In this document: positions 45,325 through 53,625 of the stretch, piece after piece
How positions within the stretch are numbered: position 1 is the first letter of the stretch
How the letters are laid out: each line of letters starts with the position of its first letter
Source of the DNA: ZC4RG29 sp964521255
GTDB lineage: Bacteria; Bacteroidota; Bacteroidia; Cytophagales; Cyclobacteriaceae
Direction: 5' to 3'
DNA: 64,000 nucleotides
NCBI GenBank assembly: GCA_964521255.1
Contig: CAZFRM010000007.1
Coordinates: 1-64,000 of the forward strand
The notes under the pieces: generated by a model
The model's input: the letters and a program-made list of their open reading frames with translations, nothing else
Told to the model about the DNA's origin: nothing
Databases searched by the model: none
Position numbers and translations under genes: made by a program

Positions 45325-45660
45325 TTAAAGCAAGTCCAGAACTTTAATTAGTCCTAGTTTCACTTTTTCAATTTCCTTAGCTGAGAGGACACCCAATTGT
45401 CTAACAAATCGCTCTTTTGAAATAGATTTAACCTGAAAGCAATCTGCAACACTTTCTTTTGAAAGCCCATTGCCTTTGGATGGATGGATTGGTGTGTGCC
45501 AGTCACGAATTGAACGAACCGCATCTGTAATGGGAACTACAACTTTTAACTGGAGAGCCCCCATGCTATCATGATTCACAATTACTGCCGGTCGTACTTT
45601 GTCGATCTCCTGTCCAACTTTTGGAGCGAAATCAACTAACCATACTTCAGCGTGCTTCAT
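45325..45660 (-). CDS. MazF/PemK-like mRNA interferase toxin
   Basis: 111 residues with the MazF fold: AEVWLVDFAPKVGQEIDKVRPAVIVNHD (conserved P-R-P-x-x-V type strand), VVVPITDAVRS, VKSISKERFVRQLGVLS and the C-terminal helix ALIKVLDLL-like end. Family members cut single-stranded RNA at short sites. It overlaps the antitoxin gene by ATGA, giving one operon. Confidence 0.88.
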   Translation of the reverse strand: MKHAEVWLVDFAPKVGQEIDKVRPAVIVNHDSMGALQLKVVVPITDAVRSIRDWHTPIHPSKGNGLSKESVADCFQVKSISKERFVRQLGVLSAKEIEKVKLGLIKVLDLL

Positions 45661-45950
45661 TCTTCAAGTATGTCAGGATCAACATCTGAAAAATTGTTGG
45701 CACGCTGCGCATAATACTTTATGGTTTCAGGATCATTGGCCTGAGATTCTATTCTTTTGTAAAGAGCAGCTTTGTTTTTCCTCAATTTTTCAACGGCTTT
45801 TTGAAAATTCGTATTCTGAACAGCAGAGCGTATCAATATTCCTTCGTCAGTCTCTTCGATTATGATCTTTTCAAGTTTGTATTTCTTGATCATTTCAGAA
45901 GGTAAAATAACAGCCTTGCTATTTCCTACCGATGTTAATGTCTTAATCAT
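45657..45950 (-). CDS. AbrB/MazE-type antitoxin
   Basis: 97 residues when read from the ATG at 45950 (MIKTLTSVGNSKAVILPSEM), the start of an AbrB-type swapped-hairpin domain. The second half (about 46-97) is a helical toxin-binding tail ending FSDVDPDILEE. The same frame stays open upstream to 46076, but those codons belong to a toxin remnant. It pairs with the overlapping MazF-like gene. Two GTTATAAC palindromes lie about 20 bases before the start and are a plausible autoregulatory operator. Confidence 0.85.
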   Translation of the reverse strand: MIKTLTSVGNSKAVILPSEMIKKYKLEKIIIEETDEGILIRSAVQNTNFQKAVEKLRKNKAALYKRIESQANDPETIKYYAQRANNFSDVDPDILEE

Positions 45951-45969
45951 ACTCAAATATACGAAGAAA

Positions 45970-45988
45970 GTTATAACATTGTTATAAC
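45970..45988. promoter_or_regulatory. paired GTTATAAC palindromes upstream of mazE-like gene
   Basis: Two self-complementary 8-mers GTTATAAC at 45970-45977 and 45981-45988 are separated by three bases, 20 bases upstream of the antitoxin start. Their placement fits an operator bound by the AbrB-type antitoxin dimer; this is inference from position and symmetry. Confidence 0.5.
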
Positions 45989-45989
45989 A

Positions 45990-46076
45990 GGCGTCATTTC
46001 TATATTCGTCAATTTTTTTGAGGGCTTGTGCTAAAAATCTTGCAGGCCGTTTATTCCAGACAATTACCCTCGCCAT
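45990..46076 (-). pseudogene. ParE/RelE-type toxin, truncated N-terminus
   Basis: The ATG at 46076 opens with MARVIVWNKRPARFLAQAL, a start I recognise from RelE/ParE-family toxins of Bacteroidota; after about 28 codons the resemblance stops and the sequence passes into the mazE promoter region. A complete toxin would need about 95 residues. It overlaps the preceding antitoxin gene by 13 bases, the normal arrangement for such pairs. Hence a toxin gene that was cut off, probably when the MazEF pair or another segment recombined here. Confidence 0.55.
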
Positions 46077-46282
46077 GAACGGACTTCTTTCAGGGCATCT
46101 TTATATGTTAAAAAATCACCCTTCTCTATTTCGGCATCGGCTTCTTCCAACTCTTTGTTGTATTGCTCCAGGCTTATCCTGCCCTCATTCTTCAGCCCGT
46201 AATGCAACATGAATTTTAAGACCTTCACCAATGAAAGGTCTTCCAATTGTTGAATTTCTTTTATCAAAAGTGCACGCAGCAT
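46064..46282 (-). CDS. small antitoxin-like protein (partner of truncated ParE-like toxin)
   Basis: Reading from the ATG at 46282 gives 72 residues (MLRALLIKEIQQLEDLSLVK ...), all helical, ending EEADAEIEKGDFLTYKDALKEVRSW. The tail is typical of antitoxins that wrap a RelE/ParE toxin. The frame is open to 46354, but those extra residues do not look conserved. The expected toxin directly downstream is truncated, so the antitoxin is left without its own partner. Confidence 0.65.
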   Translation of the reverse strand: MLRALLIKEIQQLEDLSLVKVLKFMLHYGLKNEGRISLEQYNKELEEADAEIEKGDFLTYKDALKEVRSWRG

Positions 46283-46353
46283 AGCACCATAATTCGGTGC
46301 CACTTTGTAAGGTGACAATTGGTATCTATAGTTGGTTACTTTGGAACACCTCA

Positions 46354-46677
46354 CTAATCACTAACACTTTCCTTCAATAGAAACCTCGCTCCATTTAGTT
46401 GTTCGCTGATTCTTATCTGGCAGGCTAATCGTGAATTTGAACCGGCGTTGGGTAAAGTGTCAATCATATCAAGCTCAGCATCATTGGGTGAGCCAAGATT
46501 TTCAATTCCATTGACAACTTCAACATGACACGTTGCACAGAGGGCCATTCCACCGCATGTTGCCAGTATTGAATACTCCGATGCTTTCAAAACTTCCATC
46601 AGGCTAAGACTTATCTCTTCCGGAACTTCTATGTTTTGAATATTGCCGTGTGCATCTTCAACTTCGAATACGATCAT
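46354..46677 (-). CDS. 2Fe-2S ferredoxin
   Basis: 107 residues. The cluster ligands are Cys41, Cys47, Cys50 (CGGMALCATC) and Cys86 (LACQI), the C-x5-C-x2-C-x35-C spacing of adrenodoxin/ISC-type ferredoxins. LGSPNDAELDMIDTLP between them is also adrenodoxin-like. It carries single electrons in the cytoplasm, for example for Fe-S assembly or a P450. It lies 143 bases after a ferredoxin-NADP reductase gene on the same strand, so the two probably form an electron chain. Confidence 0.93.
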   Translation of the reverse strand: MIVFEVEDAHGNIQNIEVPEEISLSLMEVLKASEYSILATCGGMALCATCHVEVVNGIENLGSPNDAELDMIDTLPNAGSNSRLACQIRISEQLNGARFLLKESVSD

Positions 46678-46820
46678 TAGTTACCAGTTATTAAGTTATC
46701 AGTTAATGGGTCTTATGAGAGCGTTTTGATTACTTTTTTAACTTCTCCTTCTTCCGGTCTTTTCTGACTTTCCGACTTCCGGACTTTATTCAACTATTAT
46801 TTCATTCAATCATTCATTTC

Positions 46821-47825
46821 TTAAAAACTGTTCACCCCGTTCACCGTCGTGTACTTGAAACTTATTTTTTGTTCAGGATATACAAACTTAAACGCACTCT
46901 GCGCCATAAGGGCTGCTTCGTGAAAGCCGCATAAGATCAACTTCAGTTTTCCCGGATAAGTATTGATATCGCCAATGGCAAAAATACCTGGTACGTTAGT
47001 AGAATAATCAAACGTGTTAACTACAATAGCATTCTTATCAAGGTTCAATCCCCATTCAGCAATAGGTCCCAGCTTCGGACTCAATCCAAATAATGGGATG
47101 AGATAATCGGAGTCAACTTCATGAATTTGTTTCTCTTTATTAATTATTGAAACTGACTTTACAACACCATTACCATTCACTGCATGAAGATTGGCATTCA
47201 ACAGTAAATCAATTTTTCCTTCGCTTGCCAGGTGAAAAACTTTCTCCGTCGAATCCGGAGCGCCACGAAAAGATTCATTGCGGTGTACAAGCGTTACGCG
47301 CTTCGCTACATTGGCGAGGTAAATCGTCCAGTCCAATGCTGAATCTCCACCTCCTGCTATCACAAGATTTTTATCACGAAATGTTTCAGGGTCTTTAACC
47401 ATGTACACCACACCTTTGCCTTCAAAATGTTCGAGGTTTTGCAACGCTGGCTTGCGTGGTTCAAAACATCCTAACCCACCTGCAATGACAACTACCTTCG
47501 ACTTGATTTGCGTTTGGTCCGAGGTAGTGACAACAAAACTTCCATCCTCATTCTTCTCCAGGGATTCAACCCGTTCTCCCAATGTAAAGGATGGTTTAAA
47601 AGGCTCGATTTGCTTCCTGAGATTGTCGACCAATTCCTGTGCATTGATTTCAGGAAAACCGGGAATATCATAGATGGGCTTCTTTGGGTAGATCTCAGAA
47701 AGCTGACCGCCAATTTGTGGTAGTACATCTACCAGGTGACAGCGCATTTTTAATAATCCCGCTTCGAAAACAGCAAATAATCCCACGGGTCCCGCCCCGA
47801 TGATGCAAATATCTGTCTCTTTCAT
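46821..47825 (-). CDS. ferredoxin--NADP reductase (thioredoxin-reductase-like type)
   Basis: 334 residues. FAD-binding GAGPVGLFAVFEAG (10-23), GGQLSEIYPKKPIYDIPGFP, the NADPH-binding VIAGGGDSALDW, and the second FAD motif GIFAIGDINTYPGKLKLIL are present. There is no CxxC between the two Rossmann domains, so it is not a thioredoxin reductase but fits the YumC/Chlorobium-type FNR. It would reduce the downstream-encoded ferredoxin with NADPH. Confidence 0.93.
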   Translation of the reverse strand: MKETDICIIGAGPVGLFAVFEAGLLKMRCHLVDVLPQIGGQLSEIYPKKPIYDIPGFPEINAQELVDNLRKQIEPFKPSFTLGERVESLEKNEDGSFVVTTSDQTQIKSKVVVIAGGLGCFEPRKPALQNLEHFEGKGVVYMVKDPETFRDKNLVIAGGGDSALDWTIYLANVAKRVTLVHRNESFRGAPDSTEKVFHLASEGKIDLLLNANLHAVNGNGVVKSVSIINKEKQIHEVDSDYLIPLFGLSPKLGPIAEWGLNLDKNAIVVNTFDYSTNVPGIFAIGDINTYPGKLKLILCGFHEAALMAQSAFKFVYPEQKISFKYTTVNGVNSF

Positions 47826-47987
47826 ATCCGCTTAGCTTACATTGTTGACTTAAATTTAGTGTAAAAATAATTAGTATGACAACTATTTTACCAAACTTAA
47901 CGGGTAAGGAGAAAGTAAGTTGGCACGTAACACAATTAAATTAAGGGATTAAGCAGGGTCTGCCGAAAAAGTCAATCCAACTCTTTT

Positions 47988-48114
47988 CCCGCAGAAATCG
48001 CCTGCCTTTGCCGAAACGGCTTCGTGCAGGCAGGCCGATCGAATACACGCAGATTTGCGCTGAAGATCTATCTGCGACTTTTTCTGCGGTGGTTCAATCT
48101 GCGATTTCTGCGGG
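47988..48114. repeat. nested inverted-repeat element in the FNR-MarR gap
   Basis: Outer perfect arms CCCGCAGAAATCGC (47988-48001) and their inverse (48101-48114) enclose two further inverted pairs: GCCTGCC/GGCAGGC (48000-48035) and CGCAGAT/ATCTGCG (48048-48076). The whole folds into a branched hairpin. The GCCTGCC-CGGCAAAG-like wording recurs at the right end of the window. The rest of the 347-base gap between 47826 and 48172 holds nothing recognisable besides promoter space. Confidence 0.75.
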
Positions 48115-48172
48115 ATGTAAGGGGACCATCTTCTAAAAAAGAGAGAATTTTCTAACCCGATAAGCTATTCAC

Positions 48173-48619
48173 TCATTCACTTATTTCTTTCTCAAGATTC
48201 TGGTAAATCGAATTAAGTATCTTTTTGAATTGATTGAAATCACGTTCGGTAAGACCGTCCCAGGCTTTTAACCGGATGTCTTTTACTTTAGGCTTGAGTT
48301 GCTCGACTTTCTTCTTTCCTTCTTTTGTGAGCTTTACTACAAAACTACGGCGGTCAGAAGGGTGAACTTTACGTTCCGTCAGTCCTTTATCACATAACAA
48401 ATCAATGATTCGTGTAACGGTGGGATTATCCTTAAAGACAAGGTCAGCTAATTCGTTTTGTTTCATCTCTTCATTTTCATAGAGATGTTTTAGCACAAGC
48501 CACTGATCTACCGTGATATTAAATCCTAATTCCTTAAAGCGTTGCTGAGCGTATTGCTTTACGCGACGCGCCGTGCGATCCAGTAAAAATGAATAGGCGC
48601 TGTAGGTTTCTTCATTCAT
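48173..48619 (-). CDS. MarR family transcription regulator
   Basis: 148 residues. Winged helix-turn-helix: TVDQWLVLKHLYENEEMKQNELADLVFKDNPTVTRIIDLLCDKGLTERKVHPSDRRSFVVKLT, with the conserved D-R-R wing motif. The helices at both ends make the dimer. It binds DNA as a homodimer and usually responds to a phenolic or oxidant ligand. Its target is unknown; the FNR/ferredoxin genes follow in the same direction, but a 350-base repeat-rich gap lies between. Confidence 0.92.
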   Translation of the reverse strand: MNEETYSAYSFLLDRTARRVKQYAQQRFKELGFNITVDQWLVLKHLYENEEMKQNELADLVFKDNPTVTRIIDLLCDKGLTERKVHPSDRRSFVVKLTKEGKKKVEQLKPKVKDIRLKAWDGLTERDFNQFKKILNSIYQNLEKEISE

Positions 48620-48724
48620 AGGCGAATAATTCGTATGACAAATATACGCATCAGAAGTTATTAATCGCTTAGTGATTTAGTGCTACTTAGTTCATTCAAA
48701 AAATCTATGATACAAACGAAAAAA

Positions 48725-48780
48725 TGGCAGTAAGCAAATGGCAATAGGCAATTTTGCCTACTGCGATTGCCTATTGCCTA
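48725..48780. repeat. degenerate heptanucleotide repeat with inverted copy
   Basis: Units GGCAGTA, GGCAATA and reversed TGCCTACTGC, TGCCTATTGCC appear in a row; GGCAATAGGCAA (48740-48751) and TTGCCTATTGCC (48767-48778) form an inverted repeat. The same unit builds the array at 32598-32695. Confidence 0.7.
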
Positions 48781-48827
48781 CTTTTCAACATTGATTAATA
48801 TCTGTTGATAAAATGTTGATGCTCTCA

Positions 48828-51257
48828 TTAATAAGTCCTTGTCATAAAAAAGCAAGCTGCTGTTGAAATCAAATAAACCATTGCGGATAACAGAAGTACC
48901 AGTGTAAAACCAAATTCAACTGCCAATATGGAAGCAAGCGATGCACTGATCACGGAAGCACAACCGTTTATACCCCAAGCCCAGGGCACCCGCTCTTTGT
49001 TGGATGCAGAACAGAATCGCAAACCGGCAGGGAACGGCATACCCATAAAAAATGATGGCAGAGCAATAATCAAGAATGAAATCAACAGTTTGAGAGGATA
49101 TGCAAGACCAACAATGGATTGAAGAATTGTGGAAAGTATCAAAGAATAGATCGCTAAGAAAAACGTAATCAACATCAGTATGAAGAGCCAGGATTTCTTC
49201 CGGATAAAAAAACCGGAACAGTAACTACCCAGACCGGATGATATTAACACGGCACTGATCACCCAGGCAACAGCATAGACTGCATTTCCAAAAAGCAAAA
49301 TAAATTTTTGTATCAATACGATTTCAAAAAACATGTATCCCATTCCCAACCCTCCAAAATATAATACGATCCAAACTGCTTGCTTGTCTGCCCATTTCAA
49401 TCTGATCAATGGAACAACAACGAGTATAAATGCCAGCGCGGTTAGTTGAATGAAAGTTATAATCGAAATCAGAAATCCTATCTCGAGGAATGGAACTGAA
49501 TGAGAACCGAATACCTCTTTAAGGTGGGGTAAACTTTTCCATCTAAGAAATTGTGAAAAGTAAGGCTTGTCATCCGTTGGAGGGCGTAGATGAAAGTCGT
49601 AAGCATTGAAAAGCTCCTCTTTATTCCCCATGATCAACTCATCTGCATAAGAAAAAAAAGAAGAGTCGTTCATCACGTTATAGTTTGATCTTTCCTCACG
49701 GGAAATACCAGGTAATAAGAGCGGATCAAAAAATAACGAATCACAAAATGCACGCAAGCCTGAAACATCTTCTGTTATAAAAGGAGCTTTGCTCAAAAGA
49801 AAAGTGATCGTTCCCCAACTCCTCACGGCAACAAGATGTGAGCGCTGAGGCAATCCTTTATTTTCCAGCACATCCGACAGCATGGCCATTAGCTTCAGAG
49901 GGTTTTTAAAGGGATAGTCAACCCACGTGGTTACACTAATAGCGCCGTCTTCATCAAGCAACTCATATAACTTAAGAAATGATTCGCTTGTTAAAGTATA
50001 CTCTTCACGCATGGCATACATGCCCATAGTTCCTCCAAAACTTCCAACAAGAGGAATAGTAATCAAATCATATTTCTTTTTAGTTTGCGACATGTAGGCC
50101 CTGGGCTCCATTGCAATAAGATTAACCGGCGGTTGATAAAAGATAGAGTCATTATCCAATGCCAGCGTTGTTAACAGAAGATCAACAAGGGCGCGATTAG
50201 GTTCAATGGCATCAATCTCACCTGACGCCCATCGTAATGCCTGCGCTACATCAAACCCGGTACCCGAATTAAGAATCAATACCTTTTCTCTTTTCTGCAG
50301 AGCATATGGCAATGTCATTGAAGTGTAGTCAAAAAATTTCAGTGAATCTTGTGATCGTGTTGACATCATTGCTCCCACCCATTCACCATTGTTAAACACA
50401 ACATTTTTCACAGGCAGATTACCGGTGAATGCCAGGCTCAGTCCGGGGGCATACCGTAATCCTTCTGCTGATACAACCTGGAGTAATCCATATGGACTTG
50501 CCTTTTCAATCACAATTTCAGCAGCAGGCAAATTCATTGTCCGGCTTACACTTTTATATTCCGATGGCGCTAATTTTACAGGATAGATGATGCGATAAAA
50601 TGAAAAAAGAAATATTACTACGGTCAATGAAACCAATAGCTGTCGCCTTTCGTGCGTGAACATCAGAACGCCAGCGAATAAAGTAAGTAAAGCAAAAAGA
50701 GCTGGCAACGCAGCCGGTAAAAAATACCAGGCCAGGAAAGCTGAAATCAATCCACCAACTCCTGAGCCAACAAGGTTGATAAAATAAAATCTTCCTATCT
50801 GATCTACGTATTTTACAAAAATGATTCCCAATGCCAGCGCTCCAAAGTAAAACGGAAGAAAATAAAGGATATAGTTTATTAGCAGGAAAAACCATTGTGA
50901 GGAATTCACAAAGAGCAAATACGAATCAAATCTGACAAAATGATACTGGCTAAGTTCAATTGCCACGATCATTGTCAGTGCGCTCATCAATGTCAGCAAC
51001 GGTAACAACCACTGACTATTTTTTATCATTGATTCACGCCATAACGATAAGGTTGTTCCTGCTACTGCAAATCCCAATAATGCAATAGACACTACCATAT
51101 TTGCAAAGTGGTGCCACTGCAAAATAGAAATGACCTGTACCAATACAACCTGAAACCCGATAAGTGAGGCAGAGATTGCAGCAGTGGCCAACATGAGCCG
51201 GCGATGAGACATACCTGATGCCATGTTTAATGTTAAATTTTCGGACAGCAAGTTCAC
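48828..51257 (-). CDS. membrane-embedded spermidine-synthase-like protein
   Basis: 809 residues: about seven membrane helices in the first 230 residues, a soluble aminopropyltransferase/SAM-methyltransferase-like Rossmann domain (about 250-560: VLILNSGTGFDVAQALRW, IDAIEPNRALVDLL, YDLITIPL), the motif PPTDDKPYFSQFL that precedes the second membrane half, and six or more C-terminal helices with GMPFPAGL. Such fused proteins are widespread but uncharacterised. The usual polyamine-site aspartates are not obvious, so polyamine synthesis is doubtful. Several ATGs near the start (51257, 51224, 51212) are possible. Confidence 0.8.
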   Translation of the reverse strand: MNLLSENLTLNMASGMSHRRLMLATAAISASLIGFQVVLVQVISILQWHHFANMVVSIALLGFAVAGTTLSLWRESMIKNSQWLLPLLTLMSALTMIVAIELSQYHFVRFDSYLLFVNSSQWFFLLINYILYFLPFYFGALALGIIFVKYVDQIGRFYFINLVGSGVGGLISAFLAWYFLPAALPALFALLTLFAGVLMFTHERRQLLVSLTVVIFLFSFYRIIYPVKLAPSEYKSVSRTMNLPAAEIVIEKASPYGLLQVVSAEGLRYAPGLSLAFTGNLPVKNVVFNNGEWVGAMMSTRSQDSLKFFDYTSMTLPYALQKREKVLILNSGTGFDVAQALRWASGEIDAIEPNRALVDLLLTTLALDNDSIFYQPPVNLIAMEPRAYMSQTKKKYDLITIPLVGSFGGTMGMYAMREEYTLTSESFLKLYELLDEDGAISVTTWVDYPFKNPLKLMAMLSDVLENKGLPQRSHLVAVRSWGTITFLLSKAPFITEDVSGLRAFCDSLFFDPLLLPGISREERSNYNVMNDSSFFSYADELIMGNKEELFNAYDFHLRPPTDDKPYFSQFLRWKSLPHLKEVFGSHSVPFLEIGFLISIITFIQLTALAFILVVVPLIRLKWADKQAVWIVLYFGGLGMGYMFFEIVLIQKFILLFGNAVYAVAWVISAVLISSGLGSYCSGFFIRKKSWLFILMLITFFLAIYSLILSTILQSIVGLAYPLKLLISFLIIALPSFFMGMPFPAGLRFCSASNKERVPWAWGINGCASVISASLASILAVEFGFTLVLLLSAMVYLISTAACFFMTRTY

Positions 51258-51312
51258 AGATCATTGCAATGACCTGCTGTGATCAGTCCATCGTTACCTG
51301 TGAACCTCCTGA

Positions 51313-51996
51313 TTAATTTCTCCTGAATGGTACAAATCTAACGGGCATCATACTGGTAGTACGCACTTTTCCGCCTTTGAGCTTTTCCACCAACATTAGC
51401 TGTTGCACAAGAAACGGTGATCCTATTGGAATAATCATTCTTCCGCCATCCTTCAATTGTTCTAACAGCGGCGGCGGAATGTGTTCTGCAGCAGCCGTTA
51501 CCATAATCGCATCGAAAGGGGCATGTTCTTTCCATCCATAGTAGCCGTCGCCAATTTTTACTTTCACATTGCGGTAGTTCAATTCAGTCATGCGCCTGGT
51601 AGCCTGTTTTCCCAATTCATTTATGATTTCAATAGTAAACACTTCATCAACAATTTCACCCAGTACCGCAGCCTGGTAGCCTGAGCCCGTGCCAACTTCC
51701 AATACCTTATGCTCCGGTTTAAGTTTTAATATTTCCGTCATGTAGGCGACGATATACGGTTGAGAGATAGTTTGCCCAAAACCAATCGGCAATGGCCGGT
51801 CTTCGTACGCATTGGCAACTTCACCGTCGGGTACAAACAGGTGACGTTGAACTTTACGCATGGCAGCCAATGTAGCAGCATCATTAATGCCACGACCTTC
51901 TATTTGAGTGCTAACCATTCTTTCGCGCTCACGTGCAGGATCCTGATCCAGTAAAGGTGCAACGGCAAACAATATTATGAACACTGCGGTTTTCAT
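51313..51996 (-). CDS. pcm: protein-L-isoaspartate O-methyltransferase, exported form
   Basis: 227 residues. The SAM-binding motif VLEVGTGSGYQA is at 98-109, preceded by the conserved GFGQTISQPYIVA and followed by MVTAAAEHIPPPLLEQL. It methylates isoaspartyl residues to start repair of aged proteins. The first 16 residues (MKTAVFIILFAVAPLL) form a signal-like segment, so repair would take place in the periplasm, as in other Bacteroidota copies I recall. It lies 55 bases upstream of the spermidine-synthase-like gene on the same strand. Confidence 0.92.
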   Translation of the reverse strand: MKTAVFIILFAVAPLLDQDPARERERMVSTQIEGRGINDAATLAAMRKVQRHLFVPDGEVANAYEDRPLPIGFGQTISQPYIVAYMTEILKLKPEHKVLEVGTGSGYQAAVLGEIVDEVFTIEIINELGKQATRRMTELNYRNVKVKIGDGYYGWKEHAPFDAIMVTAAAEHIPPPLLEQLKDGGRMIIPIGSPFLVQQLMLVEKLKGGKVRTTSMMPVRFVPFRRN

Positions 51997-52234
51997 TTAC
52001 CCTTATAAGCTGTAAATCAAATGCAAAACAATGGGTTAGTGAAGTTTTAAAGATTTTACTGCTAATCAAAGTTCAGGCTTGATTTTCTGTATTTACAGGT
52101 TTTAACACTTTTGCTAAGAGATTTTTCAATAAAGCCCTCGTAGATTAAAAATCCTTCTTGATTAATTCTACATCTCTATTAACTTCGCAACCACTAAACC
52201 TTATTAATACCTCAAACCTTTATTTATTTCTCCA

Positions 52235-53563
52235 ATGAAAATTACTCTACGTTTACTGATGCTAACGGGCCTTGTTACCGTAGCACCTGTCACTGGTTTG
52301 TTTGCCGCTGACACACCTGAAATTGATTCGGGAGCAACCGCCTGGATGCTTACCTCCACAGCTTTAGTTCTCCTCATGGTTCCGGGTCTTGCCATGTTTT
52401 ATGGCGGACTTGTGCGAACAAAAAATGTTTTAGGAACCATGATGCATAGTTTCGCGGCCATGGGCATCATGACGGTGCTATGGGTAGTATGCGGCTACAG
52501 CATGGCTTTCGGACCCAATGTGTTTGGCGGATGGTTCGGATGGAGTTCCGACTACTTTCTGCTATCGGGAATTGATGAAAGTATAAGCGACGGAATACCC
52601 GAATATGTCTTCTCAATGTTCCAGGCAAAATTTGCCATCATCACGCCCGCCATTATTGCCGGCGCTTTTGCCGAACGTGTATCTTTTAAAGGCTATTGCT
52701 TTTTCATCGCGTTGTGGGGCATCCTGGTTTACAACCCGCTTTGCCATTGGGTGTGGGCCAGTGACGGGTTCCTGTATAACCTCGGTGCTAATGGCGCCAT
52801 TGATTTTGCCGGGGGGACTGTCGTTCATATCTCCGCTGGTGTAAGCGGACTGGTCGCTGCCATTTATTTAGGAGCAAGAAAATCTTATCCGCATTTGCCC
52901 ATGCGGCCCAATAACCTTGTGATGACATTGATCGGTGCAGGACTGCTCTGGGTAGGTTGGTTTGGCTTCAATGCAGGAAGCAGCTTAACCAGTGGCCTCA
53001 GTACGGCACAGGCACTTACAGCAACACAAGCCGCTGCTGCTTCAGGAGCATTAATGTGGGTGATCATCGAAGCCTTTCACCAGGGCAAAGCAACTGCGCT
53101 TGGTTTTGTCAGCGGTATCCTGGCGGGGCTTGTAGCGATAACACCTGCTGCCGGTGTGGTACAGCCTGTAGGTGCACTTGTTCTTGGCGCTTTGGCATCT
53201 GTTCTTTGTTATCTCTCCATCATCGCTAAAAATAAACTGGGTTACGACGATACGCTTGATGCCTTCGGTATCCATGGCATTGGCGGAATTGTTGGCGCTA
53301 TCTTTCTTACCTTCTTTATTCGCGATAGCTGGATGGCAGCCGCTGCCGAAAATGCTGATGGCGCATGGTCTGTTGCGCAACAATTAGGTGTTCAGGGCCT
53401 CGCTGTTTTGATTGCGATTGCTTATGCTGCTGTAGGAACATTTGTCATCCTGTTTATACTGGATAAGATTATTAAAATCCGTTCAAGTGTAGAAGGTGAA
53501 ATGAAAGGCCTGGATAACTACTACCACGGTGAGCGCGGCTACGGTATGACTAATCCAAATTAA
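52235..53563 (+). CDS. amtB: ammonium transporter
   Basis: 442 residues with a cleavable signal peptide (to about residue 25, LFAAD) and eleven membrane helices. The twin pore histidines correspond to His171 (NPLCHWVW) and His347 (FGIHGIGG); MVPGLAMFYGGLVRTKNVL and WFGFNAGSS are also diagnostic. It conducts ammonium/ammonia across the inner membrane. A PII gene follows after 62 bases, the usual amtB-glnK arrangement, with PII blocking the channel when nitrogen is plentiful. Confidence 0.96.
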   Translation: MKITLRLLMLTGLVTVAPVTGLFAADTPEIDSGATAWMLTSTALVLLMVPGLAMFYGGLVRTKNVLGTMMHSFAAMGIMTVLWVVCGYSMAFGPNVFGGWFGWSSDYFLLSGIDESISDGIPEYVFSMFQAKFAIITPAIIAGAFAERVSFKGYCFFIALWGILVYNPLCHWVWASDGFLYNLGANGAIDFAGGTVVHISAGVSGLVAAIYLGARKSYPHLPMRPNNLVMTLIGAGLLWVGWFGFNAGSSLTSGLSTAQALTATQAAAASGALMWVIIEAFHQGKATALGFVSGILAGLVAITPAAGVVQPVGALVLGALASVLCYLSIIAKNKLGYDDTLDAFGIHGIGGIVGAIFLTFFIRDSWMAAAAENADGAWSVAQQLGVQGLAVLIAIAYAAVGTFVILFILDKIIKIRSSVEGEMKGLDNYYHGERGYGMTNPN

Positions 53564-53625
53564 TCAGCCACTATCAATGCGCTAATGAACAAATTAACTT
53601 TCATCTCATTTAAATTTGTAAAGCA

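Noticed and set aside
46821..47825. Thioredoxin reductase
   Set aside because: The CxxC redox pair between the two nucleotide-binding domains is missing, while the FNR-type pattern fits.
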